From Sorangium cellulosum (lineage in GTDB: Bacteria > Myxococcota_A > Polyangia > Polyangiales > Polyangiaceae), in NCBI RefSeq assembly GCF_004135735.1, contig NZ_CP012670.1, positions 8,386,501-8,450,500 of the forward strand: a stretch of 64,000 bases of DNA. Reading direction: 5' to 3'. This document shows positions 1 to 9,010 of the stretch, in pieces. Position numbers and translations under genes: made by a program. A model generated the notes under the pieces. It was not told the origin of the DNA and searched no databases. It was given only the letters and a program-made list of their open reading frames with translations. Every line of letters starts with the position of its first letter. The first letter of the stretch is position 1.

Positions 1-1127
1 CCGGTCTCCTTCTCGAGCTCCTCGATCGTCGGCTCGTGGCCGGTGCGCGCGATGATCGCCTGGGTCGCACGCGCGACGCGGTTGTACGTGTCGAGCATGT
101 GAACCGGGATGCGCACGGCGCGCCCCTTGTCGGCCAGGGCGCGGCTGATCGCGTGCCGGATCCACCAGGAGGCGTAGGTCGAGAAGCGGTAGCCACGGCT
201 GTGATCGAAGCGCTCGACCGCCTTCATCAGCCCGATGTTGCCCTCCTGGATCAGGTCGATGAGCGGCAGACGCCCGCGGTTGTAGCGGCGCGCGATCGAG
301 ACGACGAGCCGCAGGTTCGCCTTCACGAAGCGGTTCTTCGCATCGTGCTGCGCCTGGAAGCTCCGCTCGACCCGATCGAGGTAGCGCCGGTAGGAGCTGG
401 ACATGGGGAGCCTCGGCCGCGAGGGCCGGGTCTCCTCCGGATCGCTCACGTCGTCCTCGAAGTCCGGCTCACGCACGAGGTCGCGCGCGATGTTGAAGGC
501 GCGCGCCATCCAGAGGCGATCCGAGTCCGGCAGGCGCACGGCGGCGGCGAGCTCCTCGGAGAGCTGGGTCCACGGCTTCTCCTGCTCGGGCAGGAGCTTT
601 CCCTTCTGCTTCTTCGCCAGGCGCACGAGCTTCTGCAGCTCCGCGATCTGCGGCGCCTTCACCTCGTCCTCGCCCGCCTTGGCGACATCCTCCTCGAGCG
701 CGGTCAGGATATGCTCGGCGGCAGGCAGGTACGAGAGCAACGCCACCCAGTGCTCCACCTCGGTGCGCTCGACCGCCCGCGCGGTGTCGAGCTCCTCGTC
801 CGGTCCCATGACCGGGTGGAGCGCCATGTCGCGGAAGTAGCGCGCGAGCATCGAGTCGCCGCCCCCGTCCTCGACGTCCTTCAGCTCCCGATCCTGGTTC
901 CTCGCCCGTTCAGGCTGAGGCAGGCGTTCGATGGATCCGAGATCCAGGTCGATGAAGTCAGCCGCCCGATCCTCATCGAGGATCTCCGCCGGGCGCGGTC
1001 GCACGACCGTCTCCTCCGCCTGCTCGTCCTCCAGGAGGCCGACGGCTGCGAGTTCCGGCGTGGCCATCCCACCCTGAGCGAGCGGGTCGCCCTTCATCAC
1101 AGTGGCGTTGCTCTTGGTCGACCTCAT
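1..1127 (-). CDS. RNA polymerase sigma-70 family (RpoD-like, group 2) sigma factor, 3' end outside window
   Basis: Promoter-recognition subunit of RNA polymerase. Reading leftward, the protein has a long acidic N-terminal part, a region 1.2-like stretch (YFRDMALHPVMGPDEE), then region 2 (NLRLVVSIARRY, DLIQEGNIGLMKAVERF, FSTYASWWIRHAI) and region 3 (VRIPVHMLDTYNRV). It leaves the window at EPTIEELEKETG, so region 4 is not visible; 375 residues are present. The chosen ATG at 1127 has a strong GGAGGG site 7 bases upstream. The frame stays open upstream to ATG 1367 (start MSTSTARRPEAARR), which would add 80 Ser/Ala/Arg-rich residues without a good ribosome site. The RpoD-like region 2 favours a group 2 (alternative, primary-like) sigma over sigma-32, but without region 4 the regulon cannot be named. 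Confidence 0.93.
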   Translation of the reverse strand, partial: MRSTKSNATVMKGDPLAQGGMATPELAAVGLLEDEQAEETVVRPRPAEILDEDRAADFIDLDLGSIERLPQPERARNQDRELKDVEDGGGDSMLARYFRDMALHPVMGPDEELDTARAVERTEVEHWVALLSYLPAAEHILTALEEDVAKAGEDEVKAPQIAELQKLVRLAKKQKGKLLPEQEKPWTQLSEELAAAVRLPDSDRLWMARAFNIARDLVREPDFEDDVSDPEETRPSRPRLPMSSSYRRYLDRVERSFQAQHDAKNRFVKANLRLVVSIARRYNRGRLPLIDLIQEGNIGLMKAVERFDHSRGYRFSTYASWWIRHAISRALADKGRAVRIPVHMLDTYNRVARATQAIIARTGHEPTIEELEKET

Positions 1128-2525
1128 GGCGGCTCCCTCCACGGTGGTAGCTCCTTGAACGTGCGAGCGCGGCGACTGGCTGTCCCCGAAGTCCTCGACC
1201 TCGGAGACCCCCGGATTGACGGTCTGCGATGCCGCCCGCCGAGGAGCCGGTGCTGCCCCGGCCCCCTGCGAGCTCTTGGATGCCGCGAGCCGCGCAGAGG
1301 TACCTACAGCGGAGGCCTTGGCGTTTCTCCGCGCGGCTTCTGGACGGCGGGCGGTCGACGTGCTCATCTTGGTCTTTGTTCCGGCGTTCACTTCTAAACG
1401 GCTGACATTGCGAGATTGAAATGCCGCGCCACCTTTGGAGGGTAGGCGAGACGATTTCGAGCTCACCAGGGAGCGGGAGCTGACCGAAGGAGCCCCCGTT
1501 GAAGCTGGCAACTGCTGGCGCTCTCTTTTGATTCCGGTCGAACTCTTCCCACCCGAGGCGGGTCTGCTCTTCGAGGACGATGCTCTTGAGCCAGCTCCCT
1601 GCGGCAGCCTCCCTCCAGAAGCAAGAACAGTGCCTCTTTTGGCTTGCGTTTCGCCTTCTCCTGTTTGAGAGCCCCGTGTAGGTGCGGTATGTAGAGCGGG
1701 AGGCCCGGTCCGCGTCGCATCGAGCGAAACGTTTCGCCGCGACCGAGCCGAACTGCATGGCTGGGTACGCTTTCTGGGACGCAACAGCATCGGCAACCTG
1801 TCCTCCTCGAGGGCACCTCGAATTCGCTGGTCTCCGACGGCTTGGTGGGGCCGCTCCCGCAGCATAGGCAAGAGGATCCGCTATGCTTTCCTGCACGTAC
1901 GGGGCTGGACCGCGCCGCTGAGGCCGCTCTCTCGGTGTGCTTCGATGTCTCCTGAACCTGGGCCTCCCGACGGCGATGTCGAGCCCTCACCCGACGGCGA
2001 AAGGCGGAGAACCTTATTTTTGCGAGAGATCGCTGGGAAAATTCCGGAAATTCCAGCAATTATGCCGGGTTCGCTGGCGCTCGGGGCAGGGCTCGAGTTC
2101 GTGAGAGACGGACGGGAAGACCCCTGAGGCCATCAGGGCTTGGCTGAATTCCCTCAGCGAGCGTTCGGCTGACCAACTGCGAAAATCCTGGATGTGGGTC
2201 CTAGCTGACCCTGGCGACGGGGTCATGGGGCCCCCCAAAGATGCGCAACAAGGTGTGCAGAGACTGCACACTGCGCATCTGGCTGGCACCGATCTGCCTC
2301 ACCGGCAACCGGGATCAGCGCACCTTGTGCTCAGCCGCGTGCGCCGCGGCGCGTTCCCCGATCGACGGGCACCTCACAGGAGGACCTGCGCACTCTCCGC
2401 AGCAGCGCCCCAGCTGTATGAACAACCGGAGCGTGAATCTGTGAGGGGCGGATGTAGGGCAACCTCGGAGGCCCGCCGAACGACGCCTCGTCGCTCGGCG
2501 GCTCCATGAAGGTCGCCGGAATCCG
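1128..2525. other. Gene-poor 1.4 kb region between sigma factor and rplT
   Basis: No convincing gene is seen on either strand. Open frames here have mixed codon use, no family resemblance and no good ribosome sites. The sequence is visibly less GC-rich than its surroundings in places (for example 2016-2062). It may hold the promoter and leader of the sigma factor (first 240 bases, possibly coding if translation starts at 1367), the rplT terminator (2473-2501) and a bulged hairpin at 2241-2278. A 67-codon frame at 2241-2444 carries a few Cys pairs but I do not support it as a gene. Confidence 0.6.
2473..2501 (-). terminator. Hairpin downstream of rplT, probable terminator
   Basis: A 13-bp stem with one G-U pair and a 3-base loop (outer arms CCGCCGA / TCGGCGG) lies 25 bases past the rplT stop codon, in the right place to end the rpmI-rplT transcript. 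No T-run follows it, so it may need Rho or act as an RNA-stabilising 3' end. Confidence 0.5.
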
Positions 2526-2885
2526 TCACGCCTTCGCGGGGGAGGAGGCGAGCTTCGCCACCGCACCGAACGATGACGGATCGTGGATCGCGATCTCGGA
2601 CAGAATCTTCCGGTCGAGCCCGATTCCAGCCTTCTTGAGCCCGCTCACAAGGCGGGAGTAGGTCGTGCCGTTGAGGCGCGCAGCGGCGTTGATCCGGGTG
2701 ATCCAGAGGCGACGGAAATCCCGCTTCTTGAGCTTCCGGCTGATGTAGCCGTATTCCCAGGCGTGATGAAGAACCTCGACCGCCTGGCGGAAGCGGTTCT
2801 TCCGGCCGAGGAAGTAGCCCTCGGTCTGGTTGAGGACGCGGTTGCGACGGCGACGGGCCTTGAACCCTCTTTTTACGCGCGGCAT
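2526..2885 (-). CDS. rplT: 50S ribosomal protein L20
   Basis: L20 binds 23S rRNA early in large-subunit assembly. The 119-residue product has the family's usual length, the very basic N-terminus MPRVKRGFKARRRRN, and the conserved core GYFLGRKNRFRQA, YISRKLKKRDFRRLWI and RINAAARLNGTTYSRL. It lies 27 bases after rpmI on the same strand, the standard rpmI-rplT order. infC, which often leads this operon, is not next to it; a secreted-protein gene occupies that side. No L20-type autoregulatory leader was recognised. A strong hairpin follows the stop codon. Confidence 0.99.
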   Translation of the reverse strand: MPRVKRGFKARRRRNRVLNQTEGYFLGRKNRFRQAVEVLHHAWEYGYISRKLKKRDFRRLWITRINAAARLNGTTYSRLVSGLKKAGIGLDRKILSEIAIHDPSSFGAVAKLASSPAKA

Positions 2886-2912
2886 CGGAGCTTTACCTCA
2901 CCGTTTCCAGGG

Positions 2913-3110
2913 TCAGCCGTAGGGAAGAAGCAGCTTGACGCGCTTCTCCATCGCCGAGTCGACCATGTCGTTCTTGCGGAGGCGACGCAGGCGCTTCTTG
3001 CTCTTCTCCTGCATGCAGTGGTTGAGCCCGCTCTTGCTGCGGCGAATCCGGCCAGAGCCGGTCACCTTGAACCGCTTCGCAGCGGCGCGGTTGGTCTTCA
3101 TCTTCGGCAT
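2913..3110 (-). CDS. rpmI: 50S ribosomal protein L35
   Basis: A 65-residue basic protein starting MPKMKTNRAAAKRFKVTGSG, the L35 signature, then RRSKSGLNHCMQEKSKKRLRRLR. The length is normal. A GAGGG ribosome site sits just before the ATG. It is co-transcribed with rplT. The 209 bases upstream, which include a short 15-bp tandem repeat, separate it from the large TPR gene on the same strand, so it probably has its own promoter there, though no clear -35/-10 pair was seen. Confidence 0.99.
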   Translation of the reverse strand: MPKMKTNRAAAKRFKVTGSGRIRRSKSGLNHCMQEKSKKRLRRLRKNDMVDSAMEKRVKLLLPYG

Positions 3111-3253
3111 GACGCCCTCGATCTCGGATGCCTACCGCTCCCGGCGGCCACCCTCCGAACCACCGGAGAGGCTGTTCTGCGCCGCAGGGATGCGTAGAGG
3201 GGGCGCTTTATGGCGAGCCGGCGAGGGATTGTCAAGGTCGGGGTGGTCCCCAC

Positions 3254-3292
3254 GAGCCCGCGCGGCAGGAGCCCGCGCGGCAGGAGCCCGCG
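3254..3292. repeat. 15-bp tandem repeat, 2.6 copies
   Basis: The unit GAGCCCGCGCGGCAG occurs at 3254-3268 and 3269-3283, followed by a partial third copy. It is intergenic, between the large TPR/transglutaminase gene and rpmI, about 27 bases beyond the stop of the former. Confidence 0.9.
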
Positions 3293-3319
3293 TGACCCCG
3301 GGGAGCCCCGCGGCCCTGC

Positions 3320-6300
3320 TCACTTGCCGAGCACGACCCGCTGGCCGAAGGCGCGGTCCGCCGTCTCGCAGAACGCCCTGAAGGACGTGTACTCGGACGG
3401 CTTGATCCGGGACTTCTTCAGGGAGATCTGGCTGCGAACGACGACCTTCCCCGCGGACTGCTCGACCGAGATGGAGAACTTGCCGAACGGCGTGTCGACA
3501 TCCTGAGGCAGCGGCGCCCTGGTGACGCGCCAACCTGCCGGGATCCGGATGGACCACACGTCGTCGCGCGTCGTGAGCGCGGGGATGATCACGTCGCGGG
3601 TGCGCGTCGAGAGGGAGGCGAACTCGGCGGCGAGGCGCTGCGTCGGGACAGCCGGGACCGAGAGGCTGTCGCCCTCCCGGCGAGCGAGCGCGACCGCTTT
3701 CCCTCGGGCCCGGAGCTTCACCGGTTGCTCGATGTCCTCGAGCTCGTTCACCTCGACGCCTGCCTTCCCAGGGGCGAGCTCGACCGTGCCGAAATCCGCG
3801 GCGAGGTCCCGAGCCGCCCGGTCGCGGCGCGTCCCCTCCGCCATGTAACGGATCCGCCACTCCGGGGCGAACGCACCGGCGACCTGGGCGTCGACCACGA
3901 GCTGCGCAGAGCCGTCGGCGCCGAGCGCGATGTCGATGGTCCGACGCGCGACGGAGGCCTCCGGCGGCGGCTCCGGGAGGCGGACGAGCCTCGGCTTGCC
4001 CTCGTTGATCTGGAGCGCCATCGCGCCGCGATCCATGACGGGGAGCTCGGTCGAGCCGGCGTGCTCGGCCGTCCCGTCGAGGTAGAGATCGAGCGACGGC
4101 ACATACGCGATCGCGTGATCGAACGGCGCGAGGCTCGCGGGCTCCGGCTCGATGCCGCCGCGCATGCGGGTGCGCACGAGCACGATCGTCGCCGGGATGC
4201 CGAGCTCGCGGAGCATCGTGACGATCAGCGTCGCCTTGTCCTTGCAGTCGCCCCAGCCGCGAGCGAGCGTCTGCGCGCACCTCCTCGGGCGGATCCCCTC
4301 GATGCCGAACTCGAGCGCCACGTAGCGCGTCTCGGTCGCGTACTTGTAGATCGCGCGGACCTTGCTCAGATCGTCGGTGAGATTCCTCGTGATCTCGCGC
4401 ACCCGCTTGCGCACCTCGTCGTCCACGTCGAACTGCTCTCGCGCGAGGCCCCAGTACCAGGAGCCGACCTCGTCCCAGCTCTTGAAGGTCGAGACGTGGA
4501 CATGCGCGAGGATCTCGGCCCACGGCGGCATCGCCGGCTCGGGCGCCACGGGCGGGACGGAGGTGGCAGAGAACCGGAAGATGCGCCGCTCGGCGTCCTC
4601 CTTCGTCTCGCGCACCAGGCCGGGGAGGCTCGACGCGAAGATGTGAAACTGCCTCGTCTTCGGCGTGATCAGCACGTACTCGCTGCTGGCGATCGGCTCA
4701 TCCCCCTGGAGGTACTCGATCTCCCCGAAGTGGTCGGCGATCTCGTTGCGAGGGCTGACGTCGTCGACGCGGTAGCGCAGCTCCACGACGTCGCCGGCGT
4801 TGAGCCGCGGAAAGCTGACGTAGAACGTGCGGGCCGACGTGTACATCGCGAGCGACGGATCGTTGGCGCCCGCCTCGCCGCTCTCGATCGCCCCGTCGAC
4901 CTTGCCGTCCGCCCGGTAGACCTTCGCGGCCCTGAGGCTCACGGTCTGCCGATCGGCCTGGTACTCGAACGCGTACTGCCGGGCGCTCGCCGCGGCCTCG
5001 TCCGTGAGCGGCTGGAACACGACCTGCCGGAACCGGCTGGCGAGGCCGTTCGGGAACACGGTGGTGACCGTCAGGTTGCGCAGCGTGCGCTTGGGGTATT
5101 GCCGGTCCGCGCTGCGCCGCATCGGCAGGAAGCGCTCGGGGCCCCAGGCGTACGCCTCGTCCGCGCGCGGCCTCGGCGGCTCGATGTGCTCGATGTACTC
5201 GCGCACGTCCTTCGCCTGGGGGCTGATGGCCAGGATCTGCTGGAGCATCTCCAGCTGCGCCTCCCGGTTGCCCTGCTCGCCGTAGAGATCCGAGAGGGCG
5301 CGCAGCGTGCCGATGTCCTCCGGCGCCATGGCGAGCGCGCGCTGGTGGGCCGCGAGGGCGCGCTCGCCCTCGCCGAGCGCGCGGAACGCGCGCGCCGCGA
5401 CGGAGCGGGCCCAGACGGAGTCAGGCTCGCTGCGGAGGAAGCGCTCCAGCCAGCGCTCCGCGCCGGCGCGATCGCGCCGCGCCACCGCGAGGTCGACCAG
5501 CTGGTGCAGGAAGCTCGAGTCGTCGAAGCGCAGCGACGCGTACCGCGCCTCCATCTCGGCGGCCTCCGTGTCGCGCTCCAGGGCGCGGAGCTGCGCCGCC
5601 GAGGCGCGGAGCAGCGCGACGGTGGTCGGCTGGCGCGAGAGCGCGCTCTCCAGCGTGGCGAGCGCCGTGCGCTCCAGCCCCGCCTCCGTGTAGAGGTCGA
5701 CGAGGCCGAGGGTGGCGGCGACGTGATCGGGATCGGAGCCCAGGATGCGCTCGTAGATCGGAGCTGCCTCCCGCCAGTTCGGCCCCGTCTGCGCGAGTCG
5801 CGCCTGGGCGAGCAGGACCTCGACGTCCTCGTGGCCAGGGCGCGCGAGCGCAATGGCTCGCTCGATCCACGCGCGCTGCTGGTTCCTGTCCTCCGAGAGC
5901 TGGCCCGCGAGCAGGTAGCGGCGCACCGTCGGCGCGGCCTCGGCCGAGCGACGCGCGAGATCGCGCGCCCTGTGCTCGCCTTCCGCATCGCCGCCGGTGA
6001 GCATCAGGTACCGCGCGAACGCCTCGAGGACCGCGGGCGACGGCCGAGCGGCGCTCGCGGCGCGCTCGAATGCCTGCATCGGCCCCTCGACCGCCGACGC
6101 CCGCGCCGCGAGCCGCGCAGGCGCGGGAGCGGCGGGCCGTTCCCCCGGCGCCTGCGCCTTGCCCGTGCGCGTCGCGCCGGCGGCGCCGCCCTGCGGGGCC
6201 GTCACCTGCGTCCCGATGTCGGAGGTCACGTCCAAGGCGAGGTCCGGGGCGCCCTTCTCGTCGCCGATGCGCAGCGCGAACTTGGGGGCCGACGCGCCTC

Positions 6301-7084
6301 CGCAGACCTTGATCGTCAGGCGGTTATAGCCAGGCTTCAGCGACACGGACGCGGCGAACCGATCGATATCGAGCTCGCGGTACCCCGCGTCGGCAAGGAC
6401 CTGCTCGCCGTTCCAGAACAGCTTGAACGCGCCGTCCGCACCGACCCAGAGGGAGATGGGCCGAGGCGCGCGCGTCCCCGCCTTGGCGCGGACGAACGTG
6501 GTCGCGTAGCCGCACACGCCCTCCACCGGGCGGATGTAGTCGCCGAAATCGAACCACCCGAACTGCGGCGCCTCGGGCGGCACGCGCCAGCGGACCGCCC
6601 GCGCCTTGCCGTCGTACGTCCGCCCCGCTGCGATCGGCTGGTCGAGCTCTTCCTCGGGCCCAAACGCGCGCTCGAAGCCCCCCTTGTTCTCGTTGTCGAA
6701 CGGGCCGATCGTCGCCCAGCGGCCGATGAAGCCGAGCTTCTGGATCCTCGCGACCGCTCCGTCGAGATCGCCTCGCCGCCTGCGCGCATACGCGGAGAGC
6801 AGCTCCGCATAGACCCGGGCAGGCGCGCTCGTCGCGCGGCTCTCCGCGATCGACGCGATCGCCTCCTCGACCTGCGTCGGATCCGCGCGGTCCCACGTGC
6901 GCCACAGCTCACGCAGCGCTCCGTAGACCTCCGGGCCCCTCGCCGCGCGGACGGCGGCGTGCGCCGAGAGCACCTCGGGGTGGACCGCGCCGAGCTCGGC
7001 GCGCGCCCCCGGGCCGCTCGACGACGTCGTGCACACGAGCGCCGCTGCGACCGCGGAGAGCACGCAGGAGAAGCGCTTCCCCAT
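3320..7084 (-). CDS. Large secreted TPR protein with DUF3857 and transglutaminase-like domains
   Basis: A 1254-residue protein. An N-terminal signal peptide (MGKRFSCVLS... to about residue 28) is followed by a beta-rich segment with a WATIGPFDNENKGGFE motif, then a TPR-rich middle (roughly 330-650), a DUF3857-like beta domain (roughly 680-920) and a transglutaminase/cysteine-protease-like core. The triad looks intact: Cys in ARGWGDCKDKATL, His in FDHAIAYV and Asp in YLDGTAE. A further beta domain follows to the C-terminus. This order is known from secreted proteins of Bacteroidota and Myxococcota whose substrates are mostly unknown. The ATG at 7084 was chosen for the signal peptide; an in-frame extension to 7477 is Arg/Pro-rich and not credible. 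The protein probably acts in the periplasm or outside the cell. Confidence 0.88.
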   Translation of the reverse strand: MGKRFSCVLSAVAAALVCTTSSSGPGARAELGAVHPEVLSAHAAVRAARGPEVYGALRELWRTWDRADPTQVEEAIASIAESRATSAPARVYAELLSAYARRRRGDLDGAVARIQKLGFIGRWATIGPFDNENKGGFERAFGPEEELDQPIAAGRTYDGKARAVRWRVPPEAPQFGWFDFGDYIRPVEGVCGYATTFVRAKAGTRAPRPISLWVGADGAFKLFWNGEQVLADAGYRELDIDRFAASVSLKPGYNRLTIKVCGGASAPKFALRIGDEKGAPDLALDVTSDIGTQVTAPQGGAAGATRTGKAQAPGERPAAPAPARLAARASAVEGPMQAFERAASAARPSPAVLEAFARYLMLTGGDAEGEHRARDLARRSAEAAPTVRRYLLAGQLSEDRNQQRAWIERAIALARPGHEDVEVLLAQARLAQTGPNWREAAPIYERILGSDPDHVAATLGLVDLYTEAGLERTALATLESALSRQPTTVALLRASAAQLRALERDTEAAEMEARYASLRFDDSSFLHQLVDLAVARRDRAGAERWLERFLRSEPDSVWARSVAARAFRALGEGERALAAHQRALAMAPEDIGTLRALSDLYGEQGNREAQLEMLQQILAISPQAKDVREYIEHIEPPRPRADEAYAWGPERFLPMRRSADRQYPKRTLRNLTVTTVFPNGLASRFRQVVFQPLTDEAAASARQYAFEYQADRQTVSLRAAKVYRADGKVDGAIESGEAGANDPSLAMYTSARTFYVSFPRLNAGDVVELRYRVDDVSPRNEIADHFGEIEYLQGDEPIASSEYVLITPKTRQFHIFASSLPGLVRETKEDAERRIFRFSATSVPPVAPEPAMPPWAEILAHVHVSTFKSWDEVGSWYWGLAREQFDVDDEVRKRVREITRNLTDDLSKVRAIYKYATETRYVALEFGIEGIRPRRCAQTLARGWGDCKDKATLIVTMLRELGIPATIVLVRTRMRGGIEPEPASLAPFDHAIAYVPSLDLYLDGTAEHAGSTELPVMDRGAMALQINEGKPRLVRLPEPPPEASVARRTIDIALGADGSAQLVVDAQVAGAFAPEWRIRYMAEGTRRDRAARDLAADFGTVELAPGKAGVEVNELEDIEQPVKLRARGKAVALARREGDSLSVPAVPTQRLAAEFASLSTRTRDVIIPALTTRDDVWSIRIPAGWRVTRAPLPQDVDTPFGKFSISVEQSAGKVVVRSQISLKKSRIKPSEYTSFRAFCETADRAFGQRVVLGK

Positions 7085-7908
7085 CGCCCCCGGGGTCGGC
7101 GCGATCTCACGGGACCCGGTCCGGCTGTGCACGTCACGCATCCAAGGCGCTATCCCGTGGCAGGAGCCGTCGGTCAAGCGCAAGCCTCGCTCGCAGCGCG
7201 CGCAATGGCCTCGGGTTACGAGGCGGCGCCCGCGGTCCGCGCGAAGCAGGCGGCGCCCGCGGTCCGCGCGAAGCTCGCCGGCCGAGGGTGGCTTCCTGGC
7301 CTCGCCCGTCGCGCGGCTCACCTGCGAGCTCGCCCGAGCCGCCCCACGTGATCCCGGTCCGCTCGTCGAGCATCTGCCCGGCACACAGCGCCGTGCGCGG
7401 AGCGCCCCGCGACCAGCGCGCCGTCGACGAGGCGGCCCACGTGGGCCGCGACCTGGGACAAACAACAATAAATTCAATTATTTGACGACCAGGCCGCCCG
7501 GGCGACGAGGCCCGAGGGCCGCCCGGCGAGCGCCGGAGCCAGGCCCGGGGTGGGAGCCGGGTCCGTCGGGCCGAGGCAGGGCCGGGAGGGGCCTCGCGGC
7601 GCGATCCGCCAACTTCCGGAAAGGGCCGCCTTGCTCCGCCGCACCTGCTTCGGATAGAAACGTCCCAAGATGTACGGGCGCACGGTCGAGGAGCAGTCGC
7701 ACTGCGCGCAGCGAACTGGTCAACCAAGTCCCCAGGCAGCGAGCGTGGCGCCGCGAACGTGGTACCGGTGGTGAGGTAGGCCCGCACAACGCGGAGCCGG
7801 ATGTTTGGACGATGGTCGGGGGACCGCACGTGCGGCGCCCGGTGATGACAAGGGCTACAGAGCCCGCAATGCCCAGGGCCCCATCGCGAGAGCGCTGGCG
7901 GAGGAACG
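7085..7908. other. Intergenic region (824 bp) upstream of mglBA and of the TPR gene
   Basis: Divergent intergenic region with no gene I can support. It holds a 27-bp direct repeat (7222-7273) and an AT-rich island (about 7458-7490) that stands out from the GC-rich background. It should contain promoters for mglB (plus) and for the TPR/transglutaminase gene (minus), but I could not place a confident -35/-10 pair. Confidence 0.6.
7222..7273. repeat. 27-bp tandem direct repeat, two copies
   Basis: Two adjacent copies, 7222-7248 and 7249-7273, agree over 25 bases. They are intergenic, 140 bases upstream of the TPR/transglutaminase gene start. Confidence 0.85.
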
Positions 7909-8391
7909 ATGGTCAACCCTCAGATGGTGATGTACGAGGAGGAATTCAATCAGATCCAGAGCGTGGTGGATCGCCTCGTCAAGGACGCCAATGCGAAGGT
8001 CGTCTTCATCGTTGACAAGAACGGGCAACTGATCGCCGCGAGCGGAGACGTCGACAACCTCGACACCACGTCGCTCGCCTCGCTGACGGCGGGGAACATC
8101 GCCGCCACGGGCGGGATGGCGAAGCTCCTCAAGGAGAACGAGTTCGCCACTCAGTTCCACGAGGGTGAGAAGGCGAACATCCACATCCAGCTGGTCGGCA
8201 ACCGCGTCATCCTCGTGGTGATCTTCGACTCAAAGTCGAGCCTCGGGTTGGTGAGGCTCCGGGTGCGAAAGGCGAGCGAGGAGCTCAACCACATCTTCGA
8301 AGCGCTGCTCAAGAAGGTGCAGGAGCCGGGAGCCGACTCGCCGTTCGCCGAGATCACCGACGAGGACATCGACAACCTCTTCAACGACTAG
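7909..8391 (+). CDS. mglB: MglB, roadblock/LC7 GTPase-activating protein for MglA
   Basis: A 160-residue roadblock/LC7-domain protein. MglB dimers activate GTP hydrolysis by MglA and sit mainly at the lagging cell pole, helping set polarity for gliding and type IV pili. Segments close to Myxococcus MglB as I remember it are VMYEEEFNQI, VDKNGQLIAASG, DTTSLASLTAGN, FDSKSSLGLVRLRV and the acidic C-terminus SPFAEITDEDIDNLF. The ATG has a GGAGGAA ribosome site. mglA follows 11 bases later, so the two are co-translated in the conserved order. Confidence 0.97.
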   Translation: MVNPQMVMYEEEFNQIQSVVDRLVKDANAKVVFIVDKNGQLIAASGDVDNLDTTSLASLTAGNIAATGGMAKLLKENEFATQFHEGEKANIHIQLVGNRVILVVIFDSKSSLGLVRLRVRKASEELNHIFEALLKKVQEPGADSPFAEITDEDIDNLFND

Positions 8392-8402
8392 GAGCGCGGT
8401 CG

Positions 8403-8993
8403 ATGAGCTTCATCAATTACATGGCGCGCGAGATCAACTGCAAGATCGTCTATTACGGCCCAGGTCTCTGCGGCAAGACGACGAACCTGCAGTACATCTA
8501 CGAGCGCACCAATCCGGACGCGAAGGGGAAGATGATCTCCCTCGCCACCGAGACCGACCGGACCCTCTTCTTCGACTTCCTCCCGCTCGCGCTGGGCGAG
8601 ATCCGCGGCTTCAAGACGCGGTTCCACCTGTACACGGTGCCGGGGCAGGTCTTCTACGACGCGAGCCGCAAGCTCATCCTGAAGGGCGTCGACGGCGTGG
8701 TCTTCGTGGCGGACTCGCAGCTCGGCCGCATCGAGGCCAACCAGGAGTCGGTGGAGAACCTCCGCACGAACCTGGCCGAGCAGGGCTACTCGCTCGACAA
8801 GATCCCGTACGTCATCCAGTACAACAAGCGGGATCTGCCGGAGATCGGCACGGTCGAGGAGCTCCGGGCGCTGCTCAACCCGACGAACGTCCCCGACTTC
8901 GAAGGGGTCGCGCGGACGGGCGTGGGGGTGTTCGACACGCTCAAGGCGGTCGCGAAGCTCGTGCTGACCGAGCTGAAGAAGGGCGGCCCCTAG
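8403..8993 (+). CDS. mglA: MglA, Ras-like small GTPase for gliding motility and polarity
   Basis: A 196-residue Ras-family GTPase, nearly collinear with Myxococcus MglA. The P-loop is GPGLCGKTT (19-27). The switch-II motif is TVPGQ with Thr78 where Ras proteins have Asp, a known hallmark of MglA. The base-recognition loop is NKRD. The C-terminus AKLVLTELKKGGP has no lipidation motif. In its GTP form MglA assembles motility machinery at the leading pole, and MglB turns it off. It lies 11 bases after mglB, and a perfect 13-bp hairpin follows its stop codon. Confidence 0.98.
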   Translation: MSFINYMAREINCKIVYYGPGLCGKTTNLQYIYERTNPDAKGKMISLATETDRTLFFDFLPLALGEIRGFKTRFHLYTVPGQVFYDASRKLILKGVDGVVFVADSQLGRIEANQESVENLRTNLAEQGYSLDKIPYVIQYNKRDLPEIGTVEELRALLNPTNVPDFEGVARTGVGVFDTLKAVAKLVLTELKKGGP

Positions 8994-9010
8994 CAGGCCG
9001 AGGGGGGCGG

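Noticed and set aside
36..1397. Long plus-strand open frame opposite the sigma factor gene
   Set aside because: It is antisense to clear sigma-70 motifs; very high GC at third codon positions keeps antisense frames open.
2241..2444. Possible 67-residue Cys-containing protein, reminiscent of short zinc-ribbon proteins near transposons
   Set aside because: The Cys spacing fits only loosely, no ribosome site is seen, and its first codons lie inside the bulged hairpin.
1128..2525. tRNA, RNase P RNA or tmRNA in the gene-poor region
   Set aside because: I looked for T-loop (GGTTCGA), RNase P and tmRNA signature strings and found none.
3725..7351. A 1208-codon plus-strand open frame
   Set aside because: It is antisense to the TPR/transglutaminase gene and has Arg/Leu/Glu-rich shadow composition without any domain.
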